From Thiogranum longum (GTDB lineage Bacteria; Pseudomonadota; Gammaproteobacteria; DSM-19610): a stretch of DNA of 64,000 nt. Each line of letters begins with the position of its first letter. Position 1 is the stretch's first letter. Shown here one piece after another: positions 37,850 through 47,719 of this stretch. Below the pieces are notes generated by a model. That model saw only the letters and a program-made list of their open reading frames with translations, did no database searches and was not told where the DNA came from. Made by a program: the position numbers and the translations under genes. The DNA is taken from contig NZ_SMFX01000001.1 of the NCBI RefSeq assembly GCF_004339085.1, forward strand, positions 1,129,227 through 1,193,226. Direction: 5' to 3'.

Positions 37850-38083
37850 TGCTATTTACCTCTTGTATAGATTAGGTGTAGTCAATTGCCGATCATGGTG
37901 TGGTGTACAGGAGTTACCTAAATGGAGCTTCTGATGGACCTTGAACGTGCAACTTGATTTTCAATGCAATCCGTCTCGGGACGGATCAGCAGCCCCCGAT
38001 ATCCGGATTACGGCAATAACTATACACCATTTTCACAAAAATACACCTTGCGGCCCAATATTTTAGGAAATTCTTATTAAGAT
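37850..38083 (-). promoter_or_regulatory. Cold-shock gene leader region
   Basis: A 234-base gap on the minus strand upstream of the csp ATG. It has a stem ATCCGTC (37969-37975) and GACGGAT (37980-37986) with a 4-base loop. A TATAGT -10 candidate is readable on the minus strand near 38020, which would leave a 5' UTR of roughly 160 nt, typical of CspA genes. No -35 stands out. Assignment is tentative. Confidence 0.4.
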
Positions 38084-40975
38084 TCAGGTGGAAACAATAA
38101 CGCGCAATGCGTCGAGTCGCAGGTGGGCGGTTTCGATCACCCGGTTGATCTCGTTCAGCTGTTGCTCGAAGTAGTGAATCTCTTCGTCGCGCACGTTGGG
38201 ATTTTGATGTTGTAATGCTTTCAATCGGTCAATTTCCGCCCCCAGTGTGTGCGTTGCCTGCTGATGTGCCTGCTCAAGAATTTCCGGTGCCTGTTGATGG
38301 GCGAGTTGCTCGCATTGCGCGACCATGCGGCGCAGGTCAGCCTCCTTGGCTTTGGCAATCCTGTTGGCAGTTTCAGCATTGACGGTCTTGCGAAGGTTGT
38401 ACACATCGTCGATACCCAGCTGCTCCTCGTGCCGTTTGCCACGTTCGTCCAGTACCACACGAACTGTGGTAGGGGGCAGGTAGCGGCCGGTTTGCAGGGA
38501 TTCGACGGCAGCGGGTTCCAGCACAAACAGGGCCTCCAGCATCAGTGTGCCGGGTTGTGCGCCCTGGTAAGCCACCGCAGATAGTGCCGTGTTGCCCAGC
38601 TCGCTGGATTGCACCATGTCCAGGGCGCTGCTGACCAGCGGGTGGTCCCAGCTCAGGAACTGGACATCCTCGTTGGCCAGCGCAATATCCCGTTCATAGG
38701 TAATCGTCATGCCGTCATCCGGCAGGCCGGGGAAACGGGTGAGCATGTGCTCGCCTGGGCTGATGTAATAACAGCCTTCGCGGTGCAGCTCGCTGTTGAC
38801 ATCGTGACAGTTGAAAAGGCGTTCCATGTAGGCTGGCAACCGATTGTGGCGGTCTTCGGCAAGTGCGCGTTCACGCAAGTGGTTGGCAATGTCCGGTCGG
38901 CAGGAGTTGAGCTCCAGCAGGCGGTCACGCCCGCGTGCCAGCTCGGCATTGAGTTGTTCATGCAGGGTGCGTGTGTCATCCACGAGCGGTGTCATATCGC
39001 GGTCAGGGTGTTTCAGGTGCTCGAGCAGCGATTCCTGCAGCTGAGTATAAACCGCGTGGCCGGCCGGACAGGTGTGCTCGAAAGCGCCCAGCCCCTCATG
39101 TATCCACCGGAACAGTGCAGCCTGAGCACTTTGCTGCAGGTAGGGTACCTGTATCCGGATAGTCTCTTGTTGACCGATACGATCCAGCCTGCCAATGCGC
39201 TGTTCCAGAAGATCCGGGTTGAGTGGCAGGTCGAACAGCACCAGGTGGTGCGCAAACTGGAAGTTGCGCCCCTCGCTGCCGATTTCCGAGCACACCAGTA
39301 CTTGCGTGCCTTCAACAGGGTCGGCAAAGAAGGCAGCTGCACGATCACGTTCGATCAGTGACAGGCCCTCATGGAACACGGCGGCGTGAATACCGCTGCG
39401 CTGTTTCAGATAGTCGGCCAATTCCAGTGCCGATTCGGCGCTGGCAGTGATGACCAGCACTTTGTCAGGCCGGATGGCAGCAAGCTGTTCCACCAGCCAG
39501 GGAACGCGCGGGTCAAATGTCGTCCAGGCTGCAGCGTCGGTGGTGGAGGTGGCCCGGTAGAGGCGTTCCGGCGTGAGCAGCAGACCGGTTTCCTCGCCTT
39601 CCAGAATTTCGGCGTGCGCCAGGCTGGCTATATAGTGTTCCGGCAAGGGCAGGGCATGTGCATGCACTTCTCGTCCCGGAAAACCTTTTACTGCGGCACG
39701 CGTATTGCGAAACAGGACGCGCCCGGTCCCGTGGCGATCGAGTAATTGTTCGACAAGCGTATTCCGGATTTCAGTCTGCTCGGGCACACCGGGAGGCAAG
39801 GACGTCAGCTGGTCAAGCAGGGCGCGACTGTCGGCATCATCGAGCTGGGCTTCCAGTGTCTGGCGAGCAGTGGCATCTATTGTCGAACCTTCGAGCAGGC
39901 TCTCTACCGCCTGGGCAACGGGTTCATAGGCGGCTTCTTCAGCAAGGAAAGCTTCATAGTCAGCGAAGCGGTCCGGGTCCAGCAGACGCAACCGCGCGAA
40001 GTGACCGGCCTTGCCAAGTTGTTCCGGCGTGGCCGTCAGCAACAGCACGCCACGGGTGTTGCGTGAAAGCTGCTCGACCAGTTGGTACTCAGGACTGGAA
40101 ACCTCCGGCGACCAGAGCAGGTGGTGTGCTTCATCGACAATCAGCAGGTCCCACTCGCCGTCTACGGCCTGTTCGGCGTACTGCGGGTTATCACGCAGAA
40201 ATTCCAGGCTGCACAGTACCAGTTGTTCGCTGTGGAACGGGTTGCCAGCGTCATTTTCTTCGGCAACAGCTTCGCAGCGCTCAGCATCAAATACGCTGAA
40301 GAACAGGTTGAAACGCCTTAACATTTCCACCAGCCACTGGTGTACCAGGCTTTCCGGTACGATGATGAGTGCACGCCGTGCGCGTTCGGTAAGTAGCTGG
40401 CGGTGCAGGATCAGGCCTGCTTCAATCGTCTTGCCCAGCCCCACTTCATCGGCCAGCAGCACGCGTGGCGCATAGCGGCCTGAGACTTCGTGAGCAATAT
40501 ACAACTGGTGAGGGATCAGGCTGGTGCGGCAACCGGTCAGTCCACGCAGGTCCGAATGTGTCAGCCGGTTGAGGTGCTGCAAGGTTTCGTGGCGCAGTTC
40601 GAACCATTTGTTTTTATCGATCTGGCCATTGAACAGTCGCTCGGTCGGTCGGTTGAGTTGCATGAAATTGTTCAGCTGAGACTCGGAGATCCGCGCCGGC
40701 TGCCCGTTTTCATCATGACCGATATAGGTGAACAGTCCGTCTTGTTCATCGATGCTTTCCACGACCAGAGCATTGCCGTCAGCGTCAATGACAGTGTCGC
40801 CGGGGACGAACTGAACGCGGGTAAGTGGTGCAGTTTCCCGGGCGTAGGTACGGGTTTCACCGGTAGCCATGAACAGCACGGTGACGGTGCGGTGCTCTAC
40901 CGATAAAACGGTTCCCAGGCCCATTTGTGTTTCGGCGACGCTGATCCAGCGTTGCCCGGGTATAAATTCCTGCAC
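38084..40975 (-). CDS. rapA: RNA polymerase-associated helicase RapA
   Basis: A SWI2/SNF2 ATPase that recycles RNA polymerase after transcription. The 963 residues start with the N-terminal Tudor-like domains (EFIPGQRWISVAETQMGLG), followed by the helicase with DEVGLGKTIEAGLI (176-189), DEAHHLLW as motif II, and the C-terminal lobe with IGSEGRNFQFAHHLVLFD and QRIGRLDRIGQ as motifs V and VI, and then the RapA-specific C-terminus. Full length against the family norm of about 968. Transcribed alone, divergent from efpL. Confidence 0.96.
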   Translation of the reverse strand: MQEFIPGQRWISVAETQMGLGTVLSVEHRTVTVLFMATGETRTYARETAPLTRVQFVPGDTVIDADGNALVVESIDEQDGLFTYIGHDENGQPARISESQLNNFMQLNRPTERLFNGQIDKNKWFELRHETLQHLNRLTHSDLRGLTGCRTSLIPHQLYIAHEVSGRYAPRVLLADEVGLGKTIEAGLILHRQLLTERARRALIIVPESLVHQWLVEMLRRFNLFFSVFDAERCEAVAEENDAGNPFHSEQLVLCSLEFLRDNPQYAEQAVDGEWDLLIVDEAHHLLWSPEVSSPEYQLVEQLSRNTRGVLLLTATPEQLGKAGHFARLRLLDPDRFADYEAFLAEEAAYEPVAQAVESLLEGSTIDATARQTLEAQLDDADSRALLDQLTSLPPGVPEQTEIRNTLVEQLLDRHGTGRVLFRNTRAAVKGFPGREVHAHALPLPEHYIASLAHAEILEGEETGLLLTPERLYRATSTTDAAAWTTFDPRVPWLVEQLAAIRPDKVLVITASAESALELADYLKQRSGIHAAVFHEGLSLIERDRAAAFFADPVEGTQVLVCSEIGSEGRNFQFAHHLVLFDLPLNPDLLEQRIGRLDRIGQQETIRIQVPYLQQSAQAALFRWIHEGLGAFEHTCPAGHAVYTQLQESLLEHLKHPDRDMTPLVDDTRTLHEQLNAELARGRDRLLELNSCRPDIANHLRERALAEDRHNRLPAYMERLFNCHDVNSELHREGCYYISPGEHMLTRFPGLPDDGMTITYERDIALANEDVQFLSWDHPLVSSALDMVQSSELGNTALSAVAYQGAQPGTLMLEALFVLEPAAVESLQTGRYLPPTTVRVVLDERGKRHEEQLGIDDVYNLRKTVNAETANRIAKAKEADLRRMVAQCEQLAHQQAPEILEQAHQQATHTLGAEIDRLKALQHQNPNVRDEEIHYFEQQLNEINRVIETAHLRLDALRVIVST

Positions 40976-41146
40976 GGACTATCCTTCAAATATACGAGCG
41001 GCGCTATGGTAGAGGATATCCGTGAGAATTCATAACCCGGGTATGCAGCATTCGCCAGGAACCCCCTTTACTGTCAGTTGGCCCCCACTCGCGCTGCATC
41101 CGGGTTAGAATGCACCCATCTTGAAGAAATAGCAGAGAAATACCCG

Positions 41147-41710
41147 ATGAAAGCCAATGAAATCAGGAAGGGCATGGTGTTCCAGCTTGACGGGAAGAAC
41201 ATCCTTGTGAAACACGTACAGGTACAGTCTCCGTCATCGCGTAGCGGCAGCACGCTGTACAAGGTGCGTGGCCAGGACCTGGTATCGCGGCAGAAGTTCG
41301 AGCGCAGCTTCAAGGGTGACGAGATGGTCGAGCCGGTGGATATGACACGAAGCGCAGTGCAAATGCTGTACCGCGACGGTGATGGCTGCACCTTCATGGA
41401 TATCAAGAGTTACGAGCAGTATACCCTGTCGGACGAGGCGCTTGAGGACGAGCTGGATTTCCTGAGTGATGGGCTGGAGGGCATTACTGCGCTGGTTGCC
41501 GATGGTGCTGTGCTGGCTATCGAGCTGCCCGCCACGGTGGCACTGGAAATTACCGACTGTGCGCCGGGCATGAAAGCGGCGTCTTCTTCCGCACGCACCA
41601 AACCTGCGACGCTTGCCACCGGGCTGATTGTACAGGTGCCGGAATACCTGACGCCGGGTGAAGTCATCAAAGTGAACAGCGAGACGCGCGAATTCATCTC
41701 ACGCGCGTAA
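41147..41710 (+). CDS. efpL: Elongation factor P-like protein EfpL (YeiP)
   Basis: An EF-P paralogue that relieves ribosome stalling at proline-rich motifs. The 187 residues have the KOW-like N-domain, two OB domains, and the terminal IQVPEYLxPGE-type motif. The tip loop VQSPSSRSGSTLYK has an Arg (Arg32), equivalent to the loop Arg of E. coli EfpL, in place of the modified Lys of EF-P. The ATG at 41147 gives MKANEIRKGMV, the conserved start; the frame is open to 41078 but without similarity. It lies 9 bases before ygiQ. Confidence 0.93.
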   Translation: MKANEIRKGMVFQLDGKNILVKHVQVQSPSSRSGSTLYKVRGQDLVSRQKFERSFKGDEMVEPVDMTRSAVQMLYRDGDGCTFMDIKSYEQYTLSDEALEDELDFLSDGLEGITALVADGAVLAIELPATVALEITDCAPGMKAASSSARTKPATLATGLIVQVPEYLTPGEVIKVNSETREFISRA

Positions 41711-41719
41711 CAACACATT

Positions 41720-43885
41720 ATGCAACCACCTAAAGCCCTGTTTTCATACCGGCCCTACTGGGCAAAGCGCTTCGGCACGGCGCCATTGCTGCCGTGTACG
41801 CGCGAGGAGATGGATGATCTCGGCTGGGACTCCTGCGATATCATTCTTGTGACGGGTGATGCCTATGTCGACCATCCCAGCTTCGGAATGGCGGTAATCG
41901 GCCGGGTACTGGAGGCACAGGGTTTCCGTGTTGGCATCATTGCCCAGCCGGACTGGACCAGCAGCGACGACTTTGCGCGACTGGGGCGCCCCAATCTTTT
42001 CTGGGGGGTCACCGCCGGTAACATGGATTCCATGGTCAACCGTTACACCTCGGACCGCAAGGTGCGTTCCGACGATGCCTATACGCCGGGCGGAAAGGGC
42101 GGTAGCCGGCCGGACCGCTCTGTGTTGGTGTATGCGCAGCGCTGCCGCGAGGCGTTTTCCGATGTGCCGCTGATTATCGGTGGCATCGAAGCCAGCCTGC
42201 GACGCATCGCGCATTACGATTACTGGTCGGACAAGGTGCGCCGTTCAATCCTGCTGGATGCCAGGGCCGATCTTCTGGTGTACGGCAATGGTGAACGTCA
42301 GGTGGTGGAGATTGCTCACCGGCTGGCAGCGGGTGAACCGGTCGATCAGTTACATGATATTCGCGGCACGGGGTTTGTAACCAACGGCATCCCCGAAGGC
42401 TGGACGGAGATTGACTCACAGGAGATCGATTCGCCCGGCAGGGTTGAGCCACACCCCGATCCGTACGCCTCGCGGGAAGAAAGCAAACCCTGTGACATTG
42501 CTGCGCCGGTCGATGGAGAGATCAGTGTTCCTGTCCTGCGCCGGGTGAAGGTTGATCGTGAGCATAGCTATATTCGCATGCCTTCCTGTGAAGCTGTAAA
42601 AAAGGACCCGGTCATGTACGCGCATGCCTCGCGCGTTATGCACCTCGAAACCAACCCGGGAAATGCGCGTGTCATCGTTCAGCGCCACGGCAAGCGTGAT
42701 GTATGGCTGAATCCGCCACCCATTCCATTGACGACCCGGGAGCTCGACCGGGTTTTCGAGTTGCCTTACACGCGACAGCCTCACGCGTCGTACAACGATG
42801 AACGTATTCCCGCCTACGAGATGATCCGCTTTTCGGTCAATATCATGCGCGGTTGTTTTGGCGGCTGCACCTTCTGTTCTATCACCGAACACGAAGGGCG
42901 CATCATCCAGAACCGTTCAGAAGACTCTGTGGTGCGGGAAATCGAGACCATCCGTGACACGGTGCCCGGTTTTACGGGCGTGATTTCGGATGTCGGTGGT
43001 CCGACTGCCAATATGTACCGGCTGGCTTGCAAGAGCCCGAAGATAGAGGCCGCCTGTCGCAGGCCTTCCTGCGTGTATCCCGGTATCTGTTCCAATCTTG
43101 AAACGGACCATGCTCCACTGGTCCGGCTGTACCGTCGGGTGCGCGAATTGCCGGGTATCAAGAAAGTGCTGGTCGCATCAGGGCTGCGTTACGACCTGGC
43201 CGTGAAGTCCCCGGAGTATGTGAAGGAACTGGTCACTCATCATGTCGGTGGTTACCTGAAGATCGCGCCCGAGCATACCGAAGACGCACCGTTGTCGAAA
43301 ATGATGAAGCCCGGCATGGGTGCCTATGATGTCTTCAAGGCAATGTTCGAGAAGTACACCCGGGAAGCGGGAAAAAAGCAGTACCTGATTCCCTATTTTA
43401 TAGCGGCACACCCCGGTACTACCGATGAAGATATGATGAATCTTGCCCTGTGGCTGAAGCGTAATGGTTTTCGCGCCGACCAGGTGCAGACGTTCCTGCC
43501 ATCCCCCATGGCTACGGCTACCGCCATGTATCACTCCGGCAAGAGCCCGTTGCGCCGTGTACGCCGTAACAGTGAAACCGTGCCGATTCCCAAGGGCCTG
43601 CGCGTGCGCCGCCTGCACAAGGCTTTCCTGCGTTATCACGATGCCAACAACTGGCCTTTACTGCGCGATGCCCTGAAGCGTATGGGTCGCGCTGACCTGA
43701 TCGGAAACGGCAAAAATCATCTCATCCCCACCTGGCAACCACGCGGTACCGGCGAGGCACAGGAAGGCCGGCGCGGGAAAGCCGTCAAGGGCAAAACGTT
43801 TCGTACCCAGCACACCGGGTTGCCGGATGCGTCCGGAAATCGTGGCAGGACGGGTCGAAAGAACAAGAGCAGAACTGTCCGTTAG
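41720..43885 (+). CDS. ygiQ: YgiQ family radical SAM protein
   Basis: A 721-residue radical SAM enzyme of unknown substrate. The N-terminal UPF0313 domain ([22 protein letters not shown] near 35-56) precedes the radical SAM core with CFGGCTFC (Cys379, 383, 386) for the 4Fe-4S cluster and the C-terminal domain with [17 protein letters not shown]. The last 45 residues are very basic (Arg, Lys, Gly), possibly for RNA binding. It follows efpL by 9 bases, probably one transcript. Function unknown in E. coli also. Confidence 0.94.
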   Translation: MQPPKALFSYRPYWAKRFGTAPLLPCTREEMDDLGWDSCDIILVTGDAYVDHPSFGMAVIGRVLEAQGFRVGIIAQPDWTSSDDFARLGRPNLFWGVTAGNMDSMVNRYTSDRKVRSDDAYTPGGKGGSRPDRSVLVYAQRCREAFSDVPLIIGGIEASLRRIAHYDYWSDKVRRSILLDARADLLVYGNGERQVVEIAHRLAAGEPVDQLHDIRGTGFVTNGIPEGWTEIDSQEIDSPGRVEPHPDPYASREESKPCDIAAPVDGEISVPVLRRVKVDREHSYIRMPSCEAVKKDPVMYAHASRVMHLETNPGNARVIVQRHGKRDVWLNPPPIPLTTRELDRVFELPYTRQPHASYNDERIPAYEMIRFSVNIMRGCFGGCTFCSITEHEGRIIQNRSEDSVVREIETIRDTVPGFTGVISDVGGPTANMYRLACKSPKIEAACRRPSCVYPGICSNLETDHAPLVRLYRRVRELPGIKKVLVASGLRYDLAVKSPEYVKELVTHHVGGYLKIAPEHTEDAPLSKMMKPGMGAYDVFKAMFEKYTREAGKKQYLIPYFIAAHPGTTDEDMMNLALWLKRNGFRADQVQTFLPSPMATATAMYHSGKSPLRRVRRNSETVPIPKGLRVRRLHKAFLRYHDANNWPLLRDALKRMGRADLIGNGKNHLIPTWQPRGTGEAQEGRRGKAVKGKTFRTQHTGLPDASGNRGRTGRKNKSRTVR

Positions 43886-43935
43886 TCCAGGTCTTGATTC
43901 ATTCTCGTATCCAGCCGGGGCCTGGCTGTATACTT

Positions 43936-44472
43936 TCAGGTTCGGGAGTCTTTGTCGGTGCTCTGGTCATTGCCTGGTTCAGAGTAGCGAACATCCAGTA
44001 CCCGGTAATCTGATGCTCTCTCGCCGATACGTACTTCAACCTCATCATCTATGGCTTTTTTCATCAGCGCCCTCGCCATGGGTGAGTCCATACTGATCCA
44101 GCCTTTGCGCGGGTCGAATTCATCGGGGCCAACAATACGATAGGTGACTTCTTCACCGTCATCGTTCTCCAGTGTCGCCCATGCACCGAAAAAGATGCGT
44201 GTCTGGTCACTTGGGGGATCGGAAACCACGTTCAGTTCCGGAAGACGCTTTTGCAGGTAACGGATTCGCCGATCTATTTCGCGCAGTTCTTTTTTCCGGT
44301 AAATGTATTCGGCATTTTCGGAGCGGTCGCCCTCGGCCGCGGCGGCAGACAGGGCTTTGGTGACTTCAGCACGACGTTTCCATATGTCACTGAGTTCCTG
44401 TTGCAGGCCGTCATAGCCCGTACGGGTGATATACAGCGATGATTCGGGTTGTGGTGGTCGGTAGCGTCCCAT
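43936..44472 (-). CDS. greB: Transcription elongation factor GreB
   Basis: Stimulates transcript cleavage by backtracked RNA polymerase. The 178 residues show the N-terminal coiled coil with an EGDRSENAEYIYRKKELREI segment near 47-66 that carries the conserved tip acidic residues, and a C-terminal domain. The RKKELREIDRRIRYL tract is the GreB (not GreA) pattern. It converges with ygiQ and is divergent from sprT, whose start lies 60 bases away. Confidence 0.94.
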   Translation of the reverse strand: MGRYRPPQPESSLYITRTGYDGLQQELSDIWKRRAEVTKALSAAAAEGDRSENAEYIYRKKELREIDRRIRYLQKRLPELNVVSDPPSDQTRIFFGAWATLENDDGEEVTYRIVGPDEFDPRKGWISMDSPMARALMKKAIDDEVEVRIGERASDYRVLDVRYSEPGNDQSTDKDSRT

Positions 44473-44531
44473 GCATGACAGTATACAGGTGTGGCAATAT
44501 TCCCGGGTCCCTGTCAGGGCAGTTTTTGGTT

Positions 44532-45065
44532 ATGATGTCAGCCATGTCTCTCGAGTTGATCAATACACCACAGCAGGCGCAGGTACGTCAGGCCACACAG
44601 GACTGTATTGTACGTGCGGCAAGTCTGTTTGAACGGAAATTTTTCATGCCGCCAGTGCAGTTTGATTTATCCGGTCGTGCGGCAGGGCAATACCGCGTAT
44701 TGCGTGGCGAGGCTGCGATTCGTTATAACCCCTGGATCTTCGCGCGTTACTTTGAAGATAATCTTAACGAGACTGTGCCGCACGAAGTGGCTCATTTTGT
44801 GGTTGACCAGCTCTGGGGTCTGCGCCGGGTGCGTGCACATGGTGCGGAATGGCGCTCAGTGATGCGTGCACTCGGCGCTGAGCCTCACGTAACGGCGCGC
44901 TACGACCTGACCGGTTTGCCGGTCCGTCGGCAACGTCGCTTCCCGTACCGCTGTGCCTGCCAGACACACCAGCTGACCAGTTGTCGTCATAATCGTGTAC
45001 AGCGTGGCGAAGCACGGTACCACTGTCGGCAGTGTGGCGAGGCACTGGTGAGAGAAGAACCATGA
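44532..45065 (+). CDS. sprT: SprT-family zinc metalloprotease-like protein
   Basis: A SprT/Spartan-type domain protein. The 177 residues have HEVAH (His84, Glu85, His88) and a C-terminal zinc ribbon with four Cys (YRCAC near 144 and YHCRQC near 170). The E. coli protein is uncharacterised; the eukaryotic relative Spartan cleaves DNA-protein crosslinks, but that role is not shown for bacteria. Start choice lies between 44532 and 44544; neither has a strong ribosome-binding site. Its TGA overlaps the next gene by 4 bases (ATGA). Confidence 0.88.
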   Translation: MMSAMSLELINTPQQAQVRQATQDCIVRAASLFERKFFMPPVQFDLSGRAAGQYRVLRGEAAIRYNPWIFARYFEDNLNETVPHEVAHFVVDQLWGLRRVRAHGAEWRSVMRALGAEPHVTARYDLTGLPVRRQRRFPYRCACQTHQLTSCRHNRVQRGEARYHCRQCGEALVREEP

Positions 45066-45340
45066 GCAATTGGCAGGTCTATATGATTTTGTGCAGCGAT
45101 AATTCGTTGTACACCGGGATCAGCAATAACGCCGAGCGGCGTTTTCAACAGCATACCAGCCAGCGTGGTGCACGCTACTTCCGTGGCAGAGAGCCACAAC
45201 ACCTGGTGTATCTGGAAGGGGGGCACGACCGCAGCAGTGCCAGCCGGCGCGAAGCAGCGATCAAGAAACTCAGGCGCAGTGACAAGGTGCGTCTCATTCG
45301 TTCGGAGCACAATAAAATAAGCGGTATTCAGGCCCGGTAA
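45062..45340 (+). CDS. GIY-YIG nuclease domain protein (UPF0213/YhbQ type)
   Basis: A 92-residue stand-alone GIY-YIG domain: VYMILCSDNSLYTGIS (6-21) holds the two motif halves, Arg26-Arg27 supplies the catalytic Arg, and a Glu (near 72) lies in an EAAIKKLRR helix. YhbQ-type proteins have weak DNA nuclease activity; the biological role is open. Its ATG overlaps the sprT TGA, so the two are translationally coupled. The pairing of a SprT protease with a GIY-YIG nuclease is suggestive of DNA-protein repair but is inference. Confidence 0.88.
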   Translation: MSNWQVYMILCSDNSLYTGISNNAERRFQQHTSQRGARYFRGREPQHLVYLEGGHDRSSASRREAAIKKLRRSDKVRLIRSEHNKISGIQAR

Positions 45341-45523
45341 ACGTTCCGCGATAAACGCCGGGGGGTAGTAAACAACCTCCGGATTAGTGAAGCGCTTATA
45401 TCCTGCCAGCACATCGATTCATATAGGAATTTATCGCAGCGACGTTTATTATCCTGCCATGAAGGTGAATTGCACCGCGCTTGTCCTGCATCCGGACATC
45501 TCACTTCGGGTCATGCCGCGGGC

Positions 45524-46411
45524 ATGAGCCACGATCACGTACACCAGCACGATATTGAAAGTATGGGTGACCGGCGACTGCTGCTCGCCATTATTGCCAA
45601 TATGCTGCTGACGGTGGCACAGGTGGTGGGCGGAATAGTGTCCGGCAGTCTGTCACTGGTGGCCGATGCCTTGCACAACTTCAGTGATGCAAGCTCGCTG
45701 CTGATTGCATGGCTGGCACGCAGGATCGGGCGACAGCCTGCTGATGACTTGCGAACATTCGGTTACCGGCGCGCCGAGGTGATCGCGGCACTGGTAAACC
45801 TGGTGTCGCTGGTGATTATCGGGATTTACCTGCTCTACGAGGCGGTGTGGCGGATCTTTCAGCCACAGGTTATAGAGGGCTGGATTGTCGTAATTGTTGC
45901 CGGTGTCGCGCTGGTAGTGGATGTGGCTACCGCAATACTGACCTGGACCATGTCAAAAAACAGCATGAATATCCGCGCTGCCTTCCTGCACAATGTCTCG
46001 GACGCGCTGGCCTCGGTGGGCGTGGTAATCGCAGGTACTCTGATCCTGCTGTACGGCTGGTACTGGACGGATACGCTGTTGACGCTGGTGATCGCGGCCT
46101 ATGTGCTGTACCAGGCGTTCGGCATGCTACCGCAAACCATCCATCTGCTGATGGAAGGCACACCGGAAGGTGTGTCGATTGCGGATGTCAGGGCGGCGAT
46201 GGAAGCGGTGGAGGGGGTGCGGAATGTACACCACATTCACCTGTGGCAAATTGATGAACACCGTAGCGCGCTGGAGGCGCATATTGTCATTGATCGCTTT
46301 GAAGATACTGCCAGAATCAAGGCTGCATTAAAGGATCGTCTGGGTGATATGTTTGATATTACTCACTCGACGCTGGAGTTCGAGATTGAGAACTGCGGGG
46401 ATGGAAGCTGA
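45524..46411 (+). CDS. Cation diffusion facilitator (zinc/metal exporter)
   Basis: A 295-residue inner-membrane proton/metal antiporter of the CDF family (ZitB/CzcD type). A His-rich N-terminus (SHDHVHQHD) precedes six membrane segments; metal sites are ADALHNFSD near 47-55 in TM2 and an HNVSDALAS motif near 152-160 in TM5. The C-terminal cytoplasmic domain with HHIHLWQIDEHRSALEAHI follows. The ATG at 45524 is used. A short unrelated frame (45459-45527) ends with TGA overlapping this ATG. The gene converges with slyD. Confidence 0.92.
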   Translation: MSHDHVHQHDIESMGDRRLLLAIIANMLLTVAQVVGGIVSGSLSLVADALHNFSDASSLLIAWLARRIGRQPADDLRTFGYRRAEVIAALVNLVSLVIIGIYLLYEAVWRIFQPQVIEGWIVVIVAGVALVVDVATAILTWTMSKNSMNIRAAFLHNVSDALASVGVVIAGTLILLYGWYWTDTLLTLVIAAYVLYQAFGMLPQTIHLLMEGTPEGVSIADVRAAMEAVEGVRNVHHIHLWQIDEHRSALEAHIVIDRFEDTARIKAALKDRLGDMFDITHSTLEFEIENCGDGS

Positions 46412-46435
46412 AACAGGTTCAGGCAATATCCTGCC

Positions 46436-46465
46436 CCGTTATACCGGCCTGGGCCGGCATAACGG
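46436..46465. repeat. Hairpin between convergent CDF exporter and slyD genes
   Basis: A 14-bp inverted repeat with one mismatch: CCGTTATACCGGCC (46436-46449) and GGCCGGCATAACGG (46452-46465), 2-base loop. It may stop transcription from both sides, but there is no T-tract on either. Confidence 0.55.
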
Positions 46466-46506
46466 TATGTGCAGGGTTCCCCGGTGTAAACCCGGCTGAC
46501 GGGTGA

Positions 46507-46992
46507 TCAGTCGTGGTCGTGTCCATCCGGGCCATGTACATGGCCGTGCTGGAGTTCTTCTTCTGACGCATCACGAACATCCATGACTTCAACGTCGAAG
46601 TTAAGATCAACACCGGCCAGCGGGTGGTTGCCATCGACCGTGACGGTGTCATCTTCGACCTTGACCACGGTTACAACCAGTGTCTCTCCGCCAGGGCCCT
46701 GGGCGTGAAACTGCATGCCGGTTTCGATTTCGACATCATCCGGGAACATGTTGCGCGGAACAGTCTGGGTCTTTTCAGCATCGCGTTCGCCGTAGCCTTC
46801 TGCTGCGGTCACTGCAACATCCATTTTGTCGCCAGCGTTCTTGCCGGTCAGGGCATTTTCCAGTCCGGGTATAATGTTATTGGCGCCGTGCAAGTAGGCA
46901 AAGGTGCCGTCTTTGGACTCGTCGATGACGTTGCCATCTTTATCTTTCAGGGTGTAATTCAAGGTGACGACCTTGTTTTGCTCAATCGGCAT
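46507..46992 (-). CDS. slyD: FKBP-type peptidyl-prolyl isomerase SlyD
   Basis: A 161-residue prolyl isomerase, chaperone and metal-binding protein. The FKBP domain starts at NKVVTLNYTLKDKDGNVIDES, with the insert-in-flap domain in the middle (GYGERDAEKTQTVPR) and a metal-binding His-rich tail HGHVHGPDGHDHD. SlyD delivers nickel to hydrogenase in E. coli; no hydrogenase lies here. The start is ATG 46992. Both convergent neighbours, the CDF exporter and slyD, are His-rich metal handlers. Confidence 0.94.
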   Translation of the reverse strand: MPIEQNKVVTLNYTLKDKDGNVIDESKDGTFAYLHGANNIIPGLENALTGKNAGDKMDVAVTAAEGYGERDAEKTQTVPRNMFPDDVEIETGMQFHAQGPGGETLVVTVVKVEDDTVTVDGNHPLAGVDLNFDVEVMDVRDASEEELQHGHVHGPDGHDHD

Positions 46993-47089
46993 GAAGCAAT
47001 CCTCGACCCGCTGGGTCTGCAAGTAAAAAAACAGCGACCAACCATACAGGAAAGTCCTCCGGAATGAAATTTCCGGCCAGATTCCAGGC

Positions 47090-47716
47090 TCAGGGACCGC
47101 AGTCCGAATCCGCGTTTTCCATCCCGTGCATCAGGATGTCATAGACCCTTTTCCCCAGTGCCTCGATCCTGTCCTTCGGCGCCGCCGGGTCGATCAACAT
47201 GCCGCTGGCAATGAACATTGCGAGGCCGTGGACTGTCGCCAGGCTGGTCAGCACCAGGTCCATGGTTTCATGATCGGAGTACAGCTTTTCACGTTTTCCG
47301 TTCTCGATAATAGAGGACAGACTGCCTACTGCCGCGTCGATTGCCTGCTGAATGTCTGCGCCACTGGTCTCGGGTGACAGGCCAGGTCTGAACATGAGGT
47401 CAGCAATTTCCGGGTTCCGGGCAACATAAAAAATGTATCCCATACCGGCTTCATACAGCTGTTTTCGCGGATCTTCCGGAAACCTGCGTTCTGCTTCCTG
47501 ACAAATATCCTGCAGTGCCACAAACCCGGTTGCGGCAATGGCTTCCAGTAATGCAGTCTTATTGCTGAAATGACGATAGGGTGCGCCATGACTGACGCCC
47601 AGCGCCGTTGCCAGTCCCCGTAAACTGAGACCGACAAGGCCTTTTTTCTTCAGTACCGGTACTGCCGCCTGGATCAGTGCCTGGCGGAGATTTCCATGAT
47701 GGTAGTTTTTACTCAT
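47090..47716 (-). CDS. TetR/AcrR-family transcriptional regulator
   Basis: A 208-residue repressor: MSKNYHHGNLRQALIQAA start, helix-turn-helix near 29-51 (LRGLATALGVSHGAPYRHF), and a C-terminal TetR_C_33-like ligand domain. It is divergent from the exported protein at 47799; the shared 82-base region contains two GTAG-N7-CTAC elements, plausible operators. Its ATG is at 47716, a few bases before the first element. The inducer is unknown. Confidence 0.88.
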   Translation of the reverse strand: MSKNYHHGNLRQALIQAAVPVLKKKGLVGLSLRGLATALGVSHGAPYRHFSNKTALLEAIAATGFVALQDICQEAERRFPEDPRKQLYEAGMGYIFYVARNPEIADLMFRPGLSPETSGADIQQAIDAAVGSLSSIIENGKREKLYSDHETMDLVLTSLATVHGLAMFIASGMLIDPAAPKDRIEALGKRVYDILMHGMENADSDCGP

Positions 47717-47719
47717 TAA

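Noticed and set aside
47041-47089. Hairpin CCGGAA/TTCCGG after the TetR gene at 47090
   Set aside because: Only 6-bp arms and no T-run; not enough to call a terminator.
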